Assembly: GCA_021793155.1 (NCBI GenBank)
Contig: JAJYTF010000005.1
Location: forward strand, 130,203-194,202
DNA: 64,000 bases
From: Pseudomonadota bacterium
Lineage (GTDB): Bacteria; Pseudomonadota; Alphaproteobacteria; Rhodospirillales; Magnetospirillaceae
Reading direction: 5' to 3'
Shown: positions 34,467 through 43,254 of the stretch, piece by piece
How the letters are laid out: every line of letters starts with the position of its first letter
Numbering within the stretch: the stretch's first letter is position 1
The notes under the pieces: generated by a model
The model's input: only the letters and a program-made list of their open reading frames with translations
Told to the model about the DNA's origin: nothing
The model's database searches: none
Made by a program: the position numbers and the translations under genes

Positions 34467-37227
34467 CCCGATCCAGCAAATAGACGATCGACCGGTAGGG
34501 TACCCCGGCGTGGTCGGCCAGGCCGATCTCGCAGGTTCGGTTCGACGAATAGCCTGCCTCGGTCCCGGGCGGCACCTGGTCGGCCAGGCGGCGCAGCGCA
34601 TGGTCGTTCAGTTCTGGCGTGGTAAACCCCTTGTCGCCGGCGAAGCCGCAGCAACCGACCCCATCCGGCAGCACCACATGGGTGGCGCAGGCTTTGGCCA
34701 GCGCCAGTAACTTGTCGTCGAGGCCCAGTTTGCGCGCCCCACAGTTGACATGGACCAGTACCGGCTGGGGCTGGGGCGTGACAGCCAGGCGGGGCAACAC
34801 CCGGTCGTGCAGGAACTCCACCAGATCGAGGACGGCAGGCCCGGCGCCGAGCGCCGTGCGCATGCGCCAGCTGCAGGTGCTCGCATCGGCGATGACAGGG
34901 ATACGCCCCCCGTCCGACGCATCGAGGAGAGCCTGACGCAATTCCTCGGCTTTCGCCTCGGCGGCCTCGGCCAGTCCCTTGCTTTCGAAGGGCTGCCCGC
35001 AGCAAAGCTCGGCCAGCCCGGAAGGCAGGATGACCTTGAAGCCGGCCCGCGCCAGCACCCGCGCCGTAACTGTCGGGAGCGAATCGGATTCCGGGTCATC
35101 TGCCGCCGGCCCCATGGTGCGGGATACGCAGGCCGGGAAATACACGACCGGCTCGGCAGATGGCGCGCTCGCCGGGATCGTCAGGACCTGGGCGGCGGTC
35201 GGCAGGTTGGGGCTCAGCTTCGGCAGGCGGCCAACCACCTTGCCCGCCGCCCGGGCGACCGAGAGGCCGGCCCGCGCCGCCGCAAGGACGCTGCCGTAAT
35301 GGCCGGCGGTCCAATCGCCTACGGCCTTGGCCAAGGGGCCATGCCGCCGCCCCCGAAGGGCTTTGGTCAGCACCCCGGTTTCGATTCCGACCGGACAAGC
35401 CATAGCGCAAAGGCCACAAGCGGCGCAGGTGTCGATGCCCTGGTAGTCATAGAGTCGGCGCCACTCCGCCGCATCCTCGCCGGCGGCGGCGCGCCGCGAG
35501 ATTTCACGCCAGCCGACGATACGTTGCCGGGGGGACAGGGTCAGTTGGTGCGATGGGCACATTCGCTCGCAGAACCCACATTCGATGCAGGCGTCGACCA
35601 GCGGGTCCGCCGGCGGCAACGGCTTCAGGTTTTCCAGATGGGCCCGCGGATTGACATCGAGAATGACACCGGGATTAAGCAGCGCCAACGGGTCGAGCAG
35701 CCGCTTGACCGACCACATCAACTCGGTAGCCTCCCGTCCCCACTCCATCTCGACGAAGGGAGCCATGTTCCGGCCAGTACCGTGTTCGGCTTTTAGCGAG
35801 CCGTCATATTTTTCCACCACCAGCCTGCAGATGTCGTCCATGAAGCGGGCATACCGGTCGACCTCGGCGGCATGGCCGAAATCCTGGGTGAAGACGAAAT
35901 GCAGGTTTCCGTCCAGGGCGTGGCCGAAGATGATCGCCTCGTCATAGCCGTGCTTGGCGAAAAGCGCCTGTAGATCCAGGGTGGCGGCGGCCAGATCTTC
36001 GATACGGAAGGCGACATCCTCGATGATGACCGTGCAGCCCACGGGCCGCACGGCGCCCACCGCCGGCAACAGGCCTTTGCGGATCTTCCACAACGCACCG
36101 GTCGCGGCCGGATCAGAAGTGAACGCGGGCGGAAACAAGGTGCTGACACCCGCCAGCAGGGCATTGATCGCGGCGAGGTTTCGCGCCAGCCCCGCCTCGT
36201 CGTCGGCGCGCGTCTCGACCAGCAACGCGGCGACCCCTTCGGGCAGCCCGTTGATTTCCTCGGGCATGCCCGGCTTGCCTTCGACCGAACGCAGGGCGGC
36301 GCGGTCCATCAGTTCCACCGCGGCAACCGGCGTCGCCTTGAGCAGCGCCACGCTGCGGCAGGCCTCGCCGATGTCGGGAAACACCAGCAGCCCACTCGCT
36401 TTGGCCGCCTGCTCGGCGACGGTGCGGAAGGTGATCTCGGCGATGAAGCCGAGAGTGCCTTCCGAGCCGATCAGCAGGTGCTGCAGGATGTCAACCGGAT
36501 CGGTGAAATCCACCAGGGCGTTGAGGCTGTAGCCGGTGGTGTTCTTGATGGCGAACTTCCGCCGGATGCGTTGGGCAAGGGCGGCGTCGGCGCGCACCCC
36601 TGCCGCCAGTTTCTCCAGCCCGGACAGCAATTCACCGTGCGAGCGGCGAAAGGCCACGACACTGCCCGGATCGCCGCTGTCCACCAGCGTGCCGTCGGCG
36701 AGGATGAAGCGCATCGACAACAGCGTCTGATAGCTGTTGTCCGAGGTGCCGCAGCACATGCCCGAAGCATTGTTGGCGGCAATGCCGCCGATCTTGCAGG
36801 AGTCGATCGAGGCCGGGTCCGGCCCGATCTTGCGGGCAAAAGCGGCAAGCCGGCGGTTGGCCTCGGCACCGATCACGCCTGGCTGCAGGCGGATGGCGGC
36901 GGCGCCCTTGTCCACCACGATACGGTTCCAGCCGTCGCCCAAAACCATCAACACGGAATCGGTGACCGCCTGGCCGGACAGAGATGTACCGGCGGCCCGA
37001 AAGGTCACTGGAGCCCCGTGACGCCGGCAGCTGGCCAGAACCCTGGCGACCTCGGGCTCACTATCCACCTTGACCACCACCTGCGGGATCAGCCGGTAGA
37101 AGCTGGCATCGGTGCCGTAGGCAAGTCGGCGCAAAGGATCGGTGATCAGCCGCTCAGCGGGAATGAAGCGCGCCATCTCCTGGCGCAGCACGTCATAGTC
37201 GGGCGTCCGGTTTTGGATAAGATTCAT
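34456..37227 (-). CDS. FAD-binding and Fe-S dehydrogenase, D-lactate/glycolate oxidase type
   Basis: A 923-residue protein joining a GlcD-like FAD-linked oxidase and a GlcF-like iron-sulfur half. FAD domain: VTFRAAGTSLSGQAVTDSVL, GGIAANNASGMCCGTSDNSY, LIGSEGTLGFIAEITF. Two ferredoxin-type motifs: CIECGFCERMCPSHQ and CAACGLCAMACPVG. Two CCG-type domains follow (FPACVSRTMG; VHVNCGARKLG; DGVGCCGFAGDKGF). This is the layout of bacterial respiratory D-lactate dehydrogenases (Dld-II type) that pass electrons to quinones from the inner face of the membrane. The substrate could also be another 2-hydroxyacid. The TGGTAA dyad just upstream suggests control shared with the CdaR-like chemoreceptor. Confidence 0.93.
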   Translation of the reverse strand: MNLIQNRTPDYDVLRQEMARFIPAERLITDPLRRLAYGTDASFYRLIPQVVVKVDSEPEVARVLASCRRHGAPVTFRAAGTSLSGQAVTDSVLMVLGDGWNRIVVDKGAAAIRLQPGVIGAEANRRLAAFARKIGPDPASIDSCKIGGIAANNASGMCCGTSDNSYQTLLSMRFILADGTLVDSGDPGSVVAFRRSHGELLSGLEKLAAGVRADAALAQRIRRKFAIKNTTGYSLNALVDFTDPVDILQHLLIGSEGTLGFIAEITFRTVAEQAAKASGLLVFPDIGEACRSVALLKATPVAAVELMDRAALRSVEGKPGMPEEINGLPEGVAALLVETRADDEAGLARNLAAINALLAGVSTLFPPAFTSDPAATGALWKIRKGLLPAVGAVRPVGCTVIIEDVAFRIEDLAAATLDLQALFAKHGYDEAIIFGHALDGNLHFVFTQDFGHAAEVDRYARFMDDICRLVVEKYDGSLKAEHGTGRNMAPFVEMEWGREATELMWSVKRLLDPLALLNPGVILDVNPRAHLENLKPLPPADPLVDACIECGFCERMCPSHQLTLSPRQRIVGWREISRRAAAGEDAAEWRRLYDYQGIDTCAACGLCAMACPVGIETGVLTKALRGRRHGPLAKAVGDWTAGHYGSVLAAARAGLSVARAAGKVVGRLPKLSPNLPTAAQVLTIPASAPSAEPVVYFPACVSRTMGPAADDPESDSLPTVTARVLARAGFKVILPSGLAELCCGQPFESKGLAEAAEAKAEELRQALLDASDGGRIPVIADASTCSWRMRTALGAGPAVLDLVEFLHDRVLPRLAVTPQPQPVLVHVNCGARKLGLDDKLLALAKACATHVVLPDGVGCCGFAGDKGFTTPELNDHALRRLADQVPPGTEAGYSSNRTCEIGLADHAGVPYRSIVYLLDRVSR

Positions 37228-37244
37228 GACAGTCTCTTTTTGAT

Positions 37245-37263
37245 TGGTAATATATTCTTACCA
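37245..37263. promoter_or_regulatory. Candidate operator, TGGTAA-N7-TTACCA
   Basis: TGGTAATATATTCTTACCA, perfect 6-bp arms, 18-36 bases before the dehydrogenase start and about 80-100 before the divergent heme-GGDEF gene. Near-twin of the site at 28481-28499. Confidence 0.65.
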
Positions 37264-37342
37264 CGAATTCCCCCGGAGTCAAAGCCCTGCCGGTTCCAGG
37301 GATTGCGCCGCCCCTGTATTTCACACAGCCTTGCCGGACAAT

Positions 37343-39814
37343 ATGACTCGGCCATATGATGGTGCCATGGACAAGGAACGCCGCACCATCGGCATATACG
37401 TGGTTCTTGCGGTGGTTGGCTGGTCGGCATTGGTCTCGGCCTCGCTGTCCTGGAACCTGCATCGGGCGCGGGACGCGGCCTACGCTTTGGCGCGCAACGA
37501 AGCCGCAAGCTCTATCAACAAGGATCTGGCACTGAGACGGTGGGCGGCTTCCCACGGCGGCGTCTACGTGCCCATCGACGAGGCGACCCCACCCAACCCG
37601 TATCTTGACGTCCCCAATCGCGAAATCGACGGCCCTGACGGGAGTACGCTGACCCTGATGAATTCCACCTACATCCTGCGCCAGATGCAGCAAGCCTTTG
37701 CGCAAGATGCCGGGGTCAGGGTCCGCATCACCAGCCTGCGCCCGATCAATCCGATCAATGCTCCCGACCCGTGGGAAAGGCGGGCACTCGAACGGATCGA
37801 ACAAACGCCGGCACTCGACGAGATATCCGAAGCTACCGAGATCGACGCCAAACCCCATATTCGCATGCTGCGCGCCATGCGCGTCGAGAGTACCTGCCTG
37901 AAATGCCATGCCCGGCACGGTTACCGCCTGGGCGACGTGCGCGGCGGCATCAGCGTTACAGTGGCCATGGAGCCCTTCTTCAGCCAGTTGGAGACCGATA
38001 ACCAGGCCATCCTGGGATCCCACGGCGGCGCGTGGATCCTGGGACTGGCCGGCATCATTTTTTTTGACCGCCGGGCGCGCCGGCGCCTGGTGGAACGGGC
38101 GGAGGCCGAGGAGCGTTTGCAGCAACTTGCCCATTACGACCCGTTGACCCAGCTTCCTAATCGCCTTCTGCTGGCCGATCGCCTGGCCCAGGCGATCGCC
38201 CAGGCGCGGCGCAACAATGCGCTGCTGGTGATCGGCTTTCTCGACCTCGATGGCTTCAAAACCGTCAATGACAGCCTGGGGCATGGCGTCGGCGACCGCC
38301 TGTTGGTCGAGGTCGCCGACCGCCTGAAAGGCTTCATTCGGGGCGGTGATACCATCGCTCGGCTGGGCGGCGACGAATTCGTCCTGGTCCTGGGCGGCCT
38401 CGACTCGCTTCAGGAATGCGACAGCGTCCTCAATCGGGTGCTTGGCGCTATCGCCGCCCCGTACACGGTCGATGGAAGAAACCTGAAGCTCTCAGCCAGC
38501 ATTGGCGTGACTTTGTGCCCGAGCGACGGGAGCGACCCCGAGACGCTGATCCGCCACGCCGATCAGGCCATGTACTCGGCCAAACAGGCCGGCCGCAACC
38601 GCTACCATCTATTCGACGCGGAAAGCGACCGACAGGTTCATGCTCACCGCGAGGCCTATGCCCGTATTGCCGCGGCCCTCGACCAGAATCAGTTCCGCCT
38701 TTACTACCAGCCGAAGGTCGACATGCGCACCGGCCAAGTGCTCGGCGCCGAAGGGTTGATCCGCTGGCAACACCCGGATCGGGGGCTGCTTCCGCCGGCC
38801 GAATTCCTCCCGCTGGTCAACGAAGGCAATCTCGCCGTTCCCGTCGGCGAGTGGGTCATCGATAGCGCGCTGCGCCAATTGCTCGCCTGGCGCGAGGCCG
38901 GCCTCGACCTCAGGCTCAGTGTCAACGTCGCGGCCCGCCATCTTCAATACGGCGACTTCATCCTGCGCCTGGAGCGCATCGTCGCGCCCTACGCGGAGGA
39001 TCTTGTCCGCCGGCTGGAATTCGAGGTCCTGGAGACGGCGGCGCTGGAGAACGTTTCGAACATTGCCCAACTGATCCAGGGCTGCCAGCGGCTGGGGATC
39101 GACTTTGCCCTCGACGACTTCGGCACAGGCTATTCGTCCCTGAGCTGCCTCAAGCGGCTGCCGGCCCGCACCTTGAAGATCGACCAAAGCTTCGTCCACA
39201 GCATGCTGGTGGACATGGAAGCCCTGGCCATCGTCGAAGGCGTCATCAGCCTCGGTCGCGCCTTCCGCCGGGACGTCATTGCCGAAGGCGTGGAGTCCCC
39301 GGAACACGGCCTGGTTCTAATCCAGCTCGGCTGCAACCTGGCCCAGGGCTATGCCATAGCCAAGCCAATGCCGGCAGAAAAGCTGGCGGAATGGATCAGC
39401 TCCTGGACGCCCGATCGGCGCTGGCTGGATGCCGGCCTGCAGCCCCTGCCGCGCGAGGATCTTCCGTTACTGGCGATGGAAATGGAGCATCGCAACTGGA
39501 TGGAGGCCATGCTGACCTGGCTGCAATCGGCCGATCAGGGCGCCGGTGGCCTGCCCCAGCTCGATCCTCATTCCTGTCGCTTCGGTCGCTGGTACGAAGG
39601 AGCGGGGCGCGAGCGCTACAGCCAATTGCCATGCTTCAGGGCCCTTCGGCCCAGGCATGAACGACTCCACCGGCTGTCCATGGAACTGGCCGAGTTGAGC
39701 GGCGCGGGGCGGATCGACGAGGCGCGTTCCCGCATCGGCGAACTGATACAGGCCCGGGACCACCTGCTGCATTCCCTCGAAGAATTGAAGCAGGTCGTTC
39801 TCAGGCAGCCGTAA
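37343..39814 (+). CDS. Heme-sensor GGDEF-EAL protein with C-terminal CZB zinc domain
   Basis: An 823-residue membrane protein (a start at 37367 is equally possible). TM1 (IGIYVVLAVVGWSALVSASL) and TM2 (GGAWILGLAGIIFF) bracket a periplasmic Tll0287/DUF3365-like domain with one c-type heme site, Cys185-LK-Cys188-His189 (VESTCLKCHARHGYRLGD). GGDEF at 342-346 is intact (RLGGDEF), and the inhibitory I-site RGGD lies at 333-336. The EAL domain has EGLIRW, ALDDFGTGYSSL, TLKIDQSF and AEGVES, a mild variant. The last 120 residues are a CZB domain: EHRNWMEAML, DPHSCRFGRWY and RHERLHRL give the 3His-1Cys zinc site known from DgcZ. The protein should set c-di-GMP levels from redox/gas and zinc inputs. 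Confidence 0.9.
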   Translation: MTRPYDGAMDKERRTIGIYVVLAVVGWSALVSASLSWNLHRARDAAYALARNEAASSINKDLALRRWAASHGGVYVPIDEATPPNPYLDVPNREIDGPDGSTLTLMNSTYILRQMQQAFAQDAGVRVRITSLRPINPINAPDPWERRALERIEQTPALDEISEATEIDAKPHIRMLRAMRVESTCLKCHARHGYRLGDVRGGISVTVAMEPFFSQLETDNQAILGSHGGAWILGLAGIIFFDRRARRRLVERAEAEERLQQLAHYDPLTQLPNRLLLADRLAQAIAQARRNNALLVIGFLDLDGFKTVNDSLGHGVGDRLLVEVADRLKGFIRGGDTIARLGGDEFVLVLGGLDSLQECDSVLNRVLGAIAAPYTVDGRNLKLSASIGVTLCPSDGSDPETLIRHADQAMYSAKQAGRNRYHLFDAESDRQVHAHREAYARIAAALDQNQFRLYYQPKVDMRTGQVLGAEGLIRWQHPDRGLLPPAEFLPLVNEGNLAVPVGEWVIDSALRQLLAWREAGLDLRLSVNVAARHLQYGDFILRLERIVAPYAEDLVRRLEFEVLETAALENVSNIAQLIQGCQRLGIDFALDDFGTGYSSLSCLKRLPARTLKIDQSFVHSMLVDMEALAIVEGVISLGRAFRRDVIAEGVESPEHGLVLIQLGCNLAQGYAIAKPMPAEKLAEWISSWTPDRRWLDAGLQPLPREDLPLLAMEMEHRNWMEAMLTWLQSADQGAGGLPQLDPHSCRFGRWYEGAGRERYSQLPCFRALRPRHERLHRLSMELAELSGAGRIDEARSRIGELIQARDHLLHSLEELKQVVLRQP

Positions 39815-39861
39815 AGCCCAGTCATCCCCCTTGCGTATTTTCGCTGGGAAACATTTGCGGT

Positions 39862-39882
39862 AACGTATTAGCAAAATACGTT
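39862..39882. promoter_or_regulatory. Candidate operator before tsdBA
   Basis: AACGTATT-N5-AATACGTT, perfect 8-bp arms, 28 bases before the tsdB ATG. A related GCGTATTTTCGC lies just upstream at about 39833. Suited to a dimeric repressor or activator. Confidence 0.6.
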
Positions 39883-39910
39883 TTATCGGCGATTGAGCGG
39901 GACGTCACGA

Positions 39911-40543
39911 ATGGCGGCAGGCTGGATCAAAGGGGTGATGGTCATCATGATCGCCATCCTGACCGCCGTCGACTGCCGGGCGGAGGTCACCGGACGGCTG
40001 TTGTTCGAACGGGGCATGCCCGGAATGCGGGCCTGTGCCGACTGCCACGGCAAGGACGGCGCGGGCGGAAATGATGGCCGGTACCCAAAAATTGGTGGCC
40101 AGTTCGACGCCTATCTGGCCAAGCAGCTTGAGGATTTTCGCAGCGGCGCCCGTCACAGCCTGGTCATGACGCCGATTGTCGGCCGGTTGAGCCCGGGCCA
40201 GATCCGCAGCCTCGTCGCCTACGTGGCAGCATTGGAGCCCGTGCCAGCCCCGACCGCGGAGGGCGACGCGTTAGGCCGGGAACTCGCAACCCATGGCAAA
40301 TGGTCAGCCGGCGTTGCGCCTTGCGACAAATGCCATGGCTCCGGCGGAGCGGGGGTTCCGCCGCATTTCCCGGCGCTGGCCGGCCAGCGCATCGGCTATA
40401 CCATGTGGATGTTCGAGGCATTCCGCAGCGGCGCGCGGCGAAACGATCCGCTGGGCCTGATGCAGCACGTGGCGAAGCACCTTTCGGAAAGCGAAGTGGC
40501 GGCGGTTGCCCGCCATTACCAGGCACAAGGGCAAGGCCGATGA
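39911..40543 (+). CDS. tsdB: Diheme cytochrome c, TsdB-like
   Basis: A 210-residue periplasmic cytochrome. Start at the ATG at 39911 gives the leader MAAGWIKGVMVIMIAILTAVDCRA; a TTG 18 bases upstream is the alternative. Two c4-like domains each carry one heme site: Cys42-AD-Cys45-His46 and Cys138-DK-Cys141-His142, with candidate axial Met86 (HSLVMTP) and Met184 (LGLMQHV). TsdB is the diheme electron acceptor encoded next to thiosulfate dehydrogenase TsdA in many bacteria, and here the tsdA-like gene overlaps its stop (ATGA). The name rests mainly on that neighbour. Confidence 0.82.
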   Translation: MAAGWIKGVMVIMIAILTAVDCRAEVTGRLLFERGMPGMRACADCHGKDGAGGNDGRYPKIGGQFDAYLAKQLEDFRSGARHSLVMTPIVGRLSPGQIRSLVAYVAALEPVPAPTAEGDALGRELATHGKWSAGVAPCDKCHGSGGAGVPPHFPALAGQRIGYTMWMFEAFRSGARRNDPLGLMQHVAKHLSESEVAAVARHYQAQGQGR

Positions 40544-41388
40544 GGCGAGCATGGAGCGCATTGCTGATCGCCATCGGCAGCGCTGTTCCGGCACTGGGCG
40601 ACGAGCCTGAATTCCAGCCGCCGGTCGAGCACCCACCGGGCCCTTTCGGCGAAATGGTGGCCAAGGGTGAGCGGATCTTTACCGACACACCGGTCGCGGC
40701 AGCCGACTATGTAAGGGGCAGGCTTACTTGCGAGAACTGCCACTTGGATCGCGGTCGCCGCCGCAATTCATCGCCGATGTGGGCCGCCGTCCCCATCTAC
40801 CCGCAATATTCGAGTCGCAGCCGGCAGGTAGTCTCGCTGGGCCAACGGATCCAGGACTGCTTCCGCTACAGCATGAACGGCAAGGTTCCTGAACTGGGCA
40901 GCGAAGTGGTAATTGCCCTGGAAACCTATCTTTCCTGGCTGTCCCGCGGCGCGCCCATCGGCGCTAAGCTGCCCGGCCGCGGCTATCCCATGCTGGCGGA
41001 CGCTGACCTGGACCCCAGCCCGGCGCGCGGACACCGTCTCTTCGCCGAAAAATGCGCCCTGTGCCATGGCAGTGACGGCCAGGGAACGCGTCGGGACGGA
41101 CGCTACGCCTTTCCGCCGTTATGGGGCCCATTGTCCTACAATTGGGGGGCCGGCATGGCCAGGGTGGAAAACGCCGGGCGCTTCATCAAAACGAACATGC
41201 CCTTCGGCCTCGGGGACAGCCTGACTGACCAGGAGGCCTGGGACGTGGCAGCCTACATCGACAGCCGGCCCCGCCCGCAGGATCCTCGCTTCACCGGCAG
41301 CGTCGCCGAAACCAAGGAGAAGTACCACCGCGACGGCGACTACTACGGCCAGGTCGTTGACGGCGTACTGCTTGGCGATTCCCCTTAG
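40540..41388 (+). CDS. tsdA: Thiosulfate dehydrogenase TsdA-like diheme cytochrome c
   Basis: A 282-residue exported cytochrome (leader MRRAWSALLIAIGSAVPALG). Heme sites are Cys64-EN-Cys67-His68 and Cys172-AL-Cys175-His176. The block TCENCHLDRGRRRNSSPMWAA and GQRIQDCFRYSMNGK matches TsdA; Cys107 in the latter corresponds to the unusual Cys axial ligand of heme 1. Met220 in KTNMPFG, with Lys217 close by, would serve heme 2. TsdA oxidises two thiosulfates to tetrathionate, or runs in reverse. It is co-translated with the TsdB-like gene. Thiosulfate use fits the rhodanese and YeiH genes seen elsewhere in the window. Confidence 0.88.
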   Translation: MRRAWSALLIAIGSAVPALGDEPEFQPPVEHPPGPFGEMVAKGERIFTDTPVAAADYVRGRLTCENCHLDRGRRRNSSPMWAAVPIYPQYSSRSRQVVSLGQRIQDCFRYSMNGKVPELGSEVVIALETYLSWLSRGAPIGAKLPGRGYPMLADADLDPSPARGHRLFAEKCALCHGSDGQGTRRDGRYAFPPLWGPLSYNWGAGMARVENAGRFIKTNMPFGLGDSLTDQEAWDVAAYIDSRPRPQDPRFTGSVAETKEKYHRDGDYYGQVVDGVLLGDSP

Positions 41389-41445
41389 CCCGGATTTCTC
41401 ATACCCGCGTCGTCGGCATCGCGTTGCGGGAAATGCGGGCTGGCG

Positions 41446-41658
41446 CTAATGCCATCCGTAATGGCGGTAATAGCCACCACCGACCGCCATGCCGCCGTAC
41501 ATCGGCGGCGGATAGGCATAATAGTACGGATAGCTGTAAGCATAGCCGTAGGGGTAAGGATAGGCGGCGGTATAGACCGGGGCCGCCGGATAGACCGCAC
41601 ATCCCGACAATACGGCACTCACACTGCAAAGCAGCGCAATCTTCGACAGGATGTTCAT
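41446..41658 (-). CDS. Small Tyr/Pro-rich lipoprotein
   Basis: A 70-residue protein from the ATG at 41658. The leader MNILSKIALLCSVSAVLSGC is a lipoprotein signal with the lipobox LSGC. The mature part is nearly all Tyr, Pro, Ala and Gly (AAYPYPYGYAYSYPYYYAYPP in context) and ends HYGWH. Function unknown; similar Tyr-rich lipoproteins are common and poorly studied. The frame is open upstream to 41748, but that part lacks leader features. Confidence 0.7.
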   Translation of the reverse strand: MNILSKIALLCSVSAVLSGCAVYPAAPVYTAAYPYPYGYAYSYPYYYAYPPPMYGGMAVGGGYYRHYGWH

Positions 41659-41788
41659 GAGGCACCTCGACCTTGGTCGATCGCCGGACATGATCCTACT
41701 ATCCCATAGGAATGCGGCGGAATTTAGGGCAGCCGGCCACCAAACCACCAGGAGAATGACCTGCCTTTCTAAAAACGCATAACGATAA

Positions 41789-41804
41789 ATTCCATATGTG
41801 GAAT
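41789..41804. promoter_or_regulatory. Dyad before the small membrane protein gene
   Basis: ATTCCA-TATG-TGGAAT, perfect 6-bp arms, 28 bases before the start at 41832, in a short AT-rich promoter-like region. Confidence 0.5.
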
Positions 41805-41831
41805 ATATTGTTTATAGGAAAGGAGACGATC

Positions 41832-42035
41832 ATGATTATGACGTTGGCTTGGCCTGCGGCACCGACTCCTGCTCCGGATGTCCGTGTCGATCTGCTTGCG
41901 ATGATCCTGGTTTTGACCGTGGTGGCGCCGGTTGCGCTGGCGTTGCTGATCGTAGCCTTTCAGCTGTTCCCCTTCGCCGCCCTGGGCTACGGGGGAGTCC
42001 GCCTGTGGCGGTGGTTGAGGAAGCCGGCCGCCTGA
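41832..42035 (+). CDS. Small single-pass membrane protein, unknown function
   Basis: A 67-residue protein from the ATG at 41832, which has an AGGAGA site at 41821-41826. One long hydrophobic helix (LLAMILVLTVVAPVALALLIVAFQLF) is followed by GYGGVRLWRWLRKPAA, a basic and aromatic C-terminus that should face the cytoplasm. No family recognised. It precedes the exported 42150 protein by 114 bases. Confidence 0.65.
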   Translation: MIMTLAWPAAPTPAPDVRVDLLAMILVLTVVAPVALALLIVAFQLFPFAALGYGGVRLWRWLRKPAA

Positions 42036-42149
42036 TCCTTTTTCGGGGTGCCACCCTTGCCGGAAGCCGCGGGTCGCATGCTACTACCTGCGGCTTTCGC
42101 GCTCCCGATAGCCTGTCGCGTGAAGAACGACAGCCCACGGGAGGACCAT

Positions 42150-43097
42150 GTGAGAAAGACCATCCTGTCCGCCATCGCCTTGGCGACGGCGGTATTGGCG
42201 CCGGCAGTGGCCCAGGCCGCGCCTTTGCTCAAGCCGTTCATCATGGGCAGCCGGGTGCCGGGCGATGCCGCGGCCGTCGCCACCGCCGCGGCCAATGCGG
42301 CCCAGAAGCTGCAGGCCCAGGGCTTCCAGGTGGTGGGGCACTATTCGCCCTATACCGGCACCGAAATCATCATCGTCACCGACGATTCGTTGAAGAAGGT
42401 TGCCGCCGCCACCTCATTCGGAGCCTATGGTGCGGCCGAACGGGTAGCGGTAACCGCCGTGGGCGGCGAAGTGCAGGTTTCCTACACCAATCCGCCTTAC
42501 ATGGCGGCCGCCTACCGGATGAACGGCGATGTCTCGGACGTGGCGCGTCGCCTCGCAGCGGCACTGGGTAATACGGGTGCCTTCGGGGCCGAAGGCATTT
42601 CGGACGAAGACCTCCGCGAATATCGCTACATGTTCGGCATGGAGGAATTCTCCGATCCTGACCTGCTCGCCACCTACGGCAGTCAGACAGAAGCCTTGGC
42701 GGCGATAGAGAAGAACTTGGCCGCCGGTGTGATGGGGATCCGCAAGGTCTACCGTATCGACATGCCCGGCAAGGCGGAATCGGTGTTCGGCGTGTCGATG
42801 TCTGGCGCCAAGGCGGGCGGTGACCAGCAGGACGACCGCTATCTGATGAGCCAGATCGACTTCAAGGACCAGCGCTCGACCGCGCATCTGCCTTACGAGA
42901 TGGTGGTATCCGACGGCAAGGTCTATGCGCTGTCCGCACGTTTCCGCATCGCCATCGACTTCCCCGACCTGTCGATGATGGGCTCGCACAGCTTCATGAG
43001 CATCATGGGCGCCCCAGACGCCATCCACGCCGCCCTGGCCGCCGCGGCCGGTGAAACCTGGAAAAAGGCGAGCACCAATTCGGCCAGCAACAACTGA
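42150..43097 (+). CDS. Exported protein of unknown function
   Basis: A 315-residue protein starting with GTG at 42150, which has GGGAGG six bases upstream and opens a clean signal peptide (VRKTILSAIALATAVLAPAVAQAA). The mature part begins PLLKPFIMGSRVPGDAAAVATA and contains GYSPYTGTEIIIVTDD-like and VQVSYTNPPYMAAAYRM segments. The latter, a strand ending in TNPPY, resembles DUF302-type proteins, but I am not sure of the family. No cysteines or heme sites stand out. No clear partner among neighbours. Confidence 0.75.
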   Translation: MRKTILSAIALATAVLAPAVAQAAPLLKPFIMGSRVPGDAAAVATAAANAAQKLQAQGFQVVGHYSPYTGTEIIIVTDDSLKKVAAATSFGAYGAAERVAVTAVGGEVQVSYTNPPYMAAAYRMNGDVSDVARRLAAALGNTGAFGAEGISDEDLREYRYMFGMEEFSDPDLLATYGSQTEALAAIEKNLAAGVMGIRKVYRIDMPGKAESVFGVSMSGAKAGGDQQDDRYLMSQIDFKDQRSTAHLPYEMVVSDGKVYALSARFRIAIDFPDLSMMGSHSFMSIMGAPDAIHAALAAAAGETWKKASTNSASNN

Positions 43098-43134
43098 CGG
43101 GCCGCCTGTCACCCTCCCATCGCCTCCGGCGACG

Positions 43135-43162
43135 CCCCCTCTCCCGCTTGCGGCAGAGGGGG
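43135..43162. repeat. Palindromic repeat/hairpin (CCCCCTCTCCCGC class)
   Basis: CCCCCTCT and AGAGGGGG with an inner CCGC/GCGG pair, one C-C mismatch and a 2-base loop. It is 38 bases after the 42150 gene and may end its transcript. This CCCCCTCTCCC element is a common dispersed repeat. Confidence 0.6.
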
Positions 43163-43254
43163 AACGGTGTTACTCGGACGGGCTCCTGGCGGCCAAGCAA
43201 GCTCGATGGGCCTGAGGACGAGGCAAGCGTTGCGGTGGAACATGAAAGGGTTTC

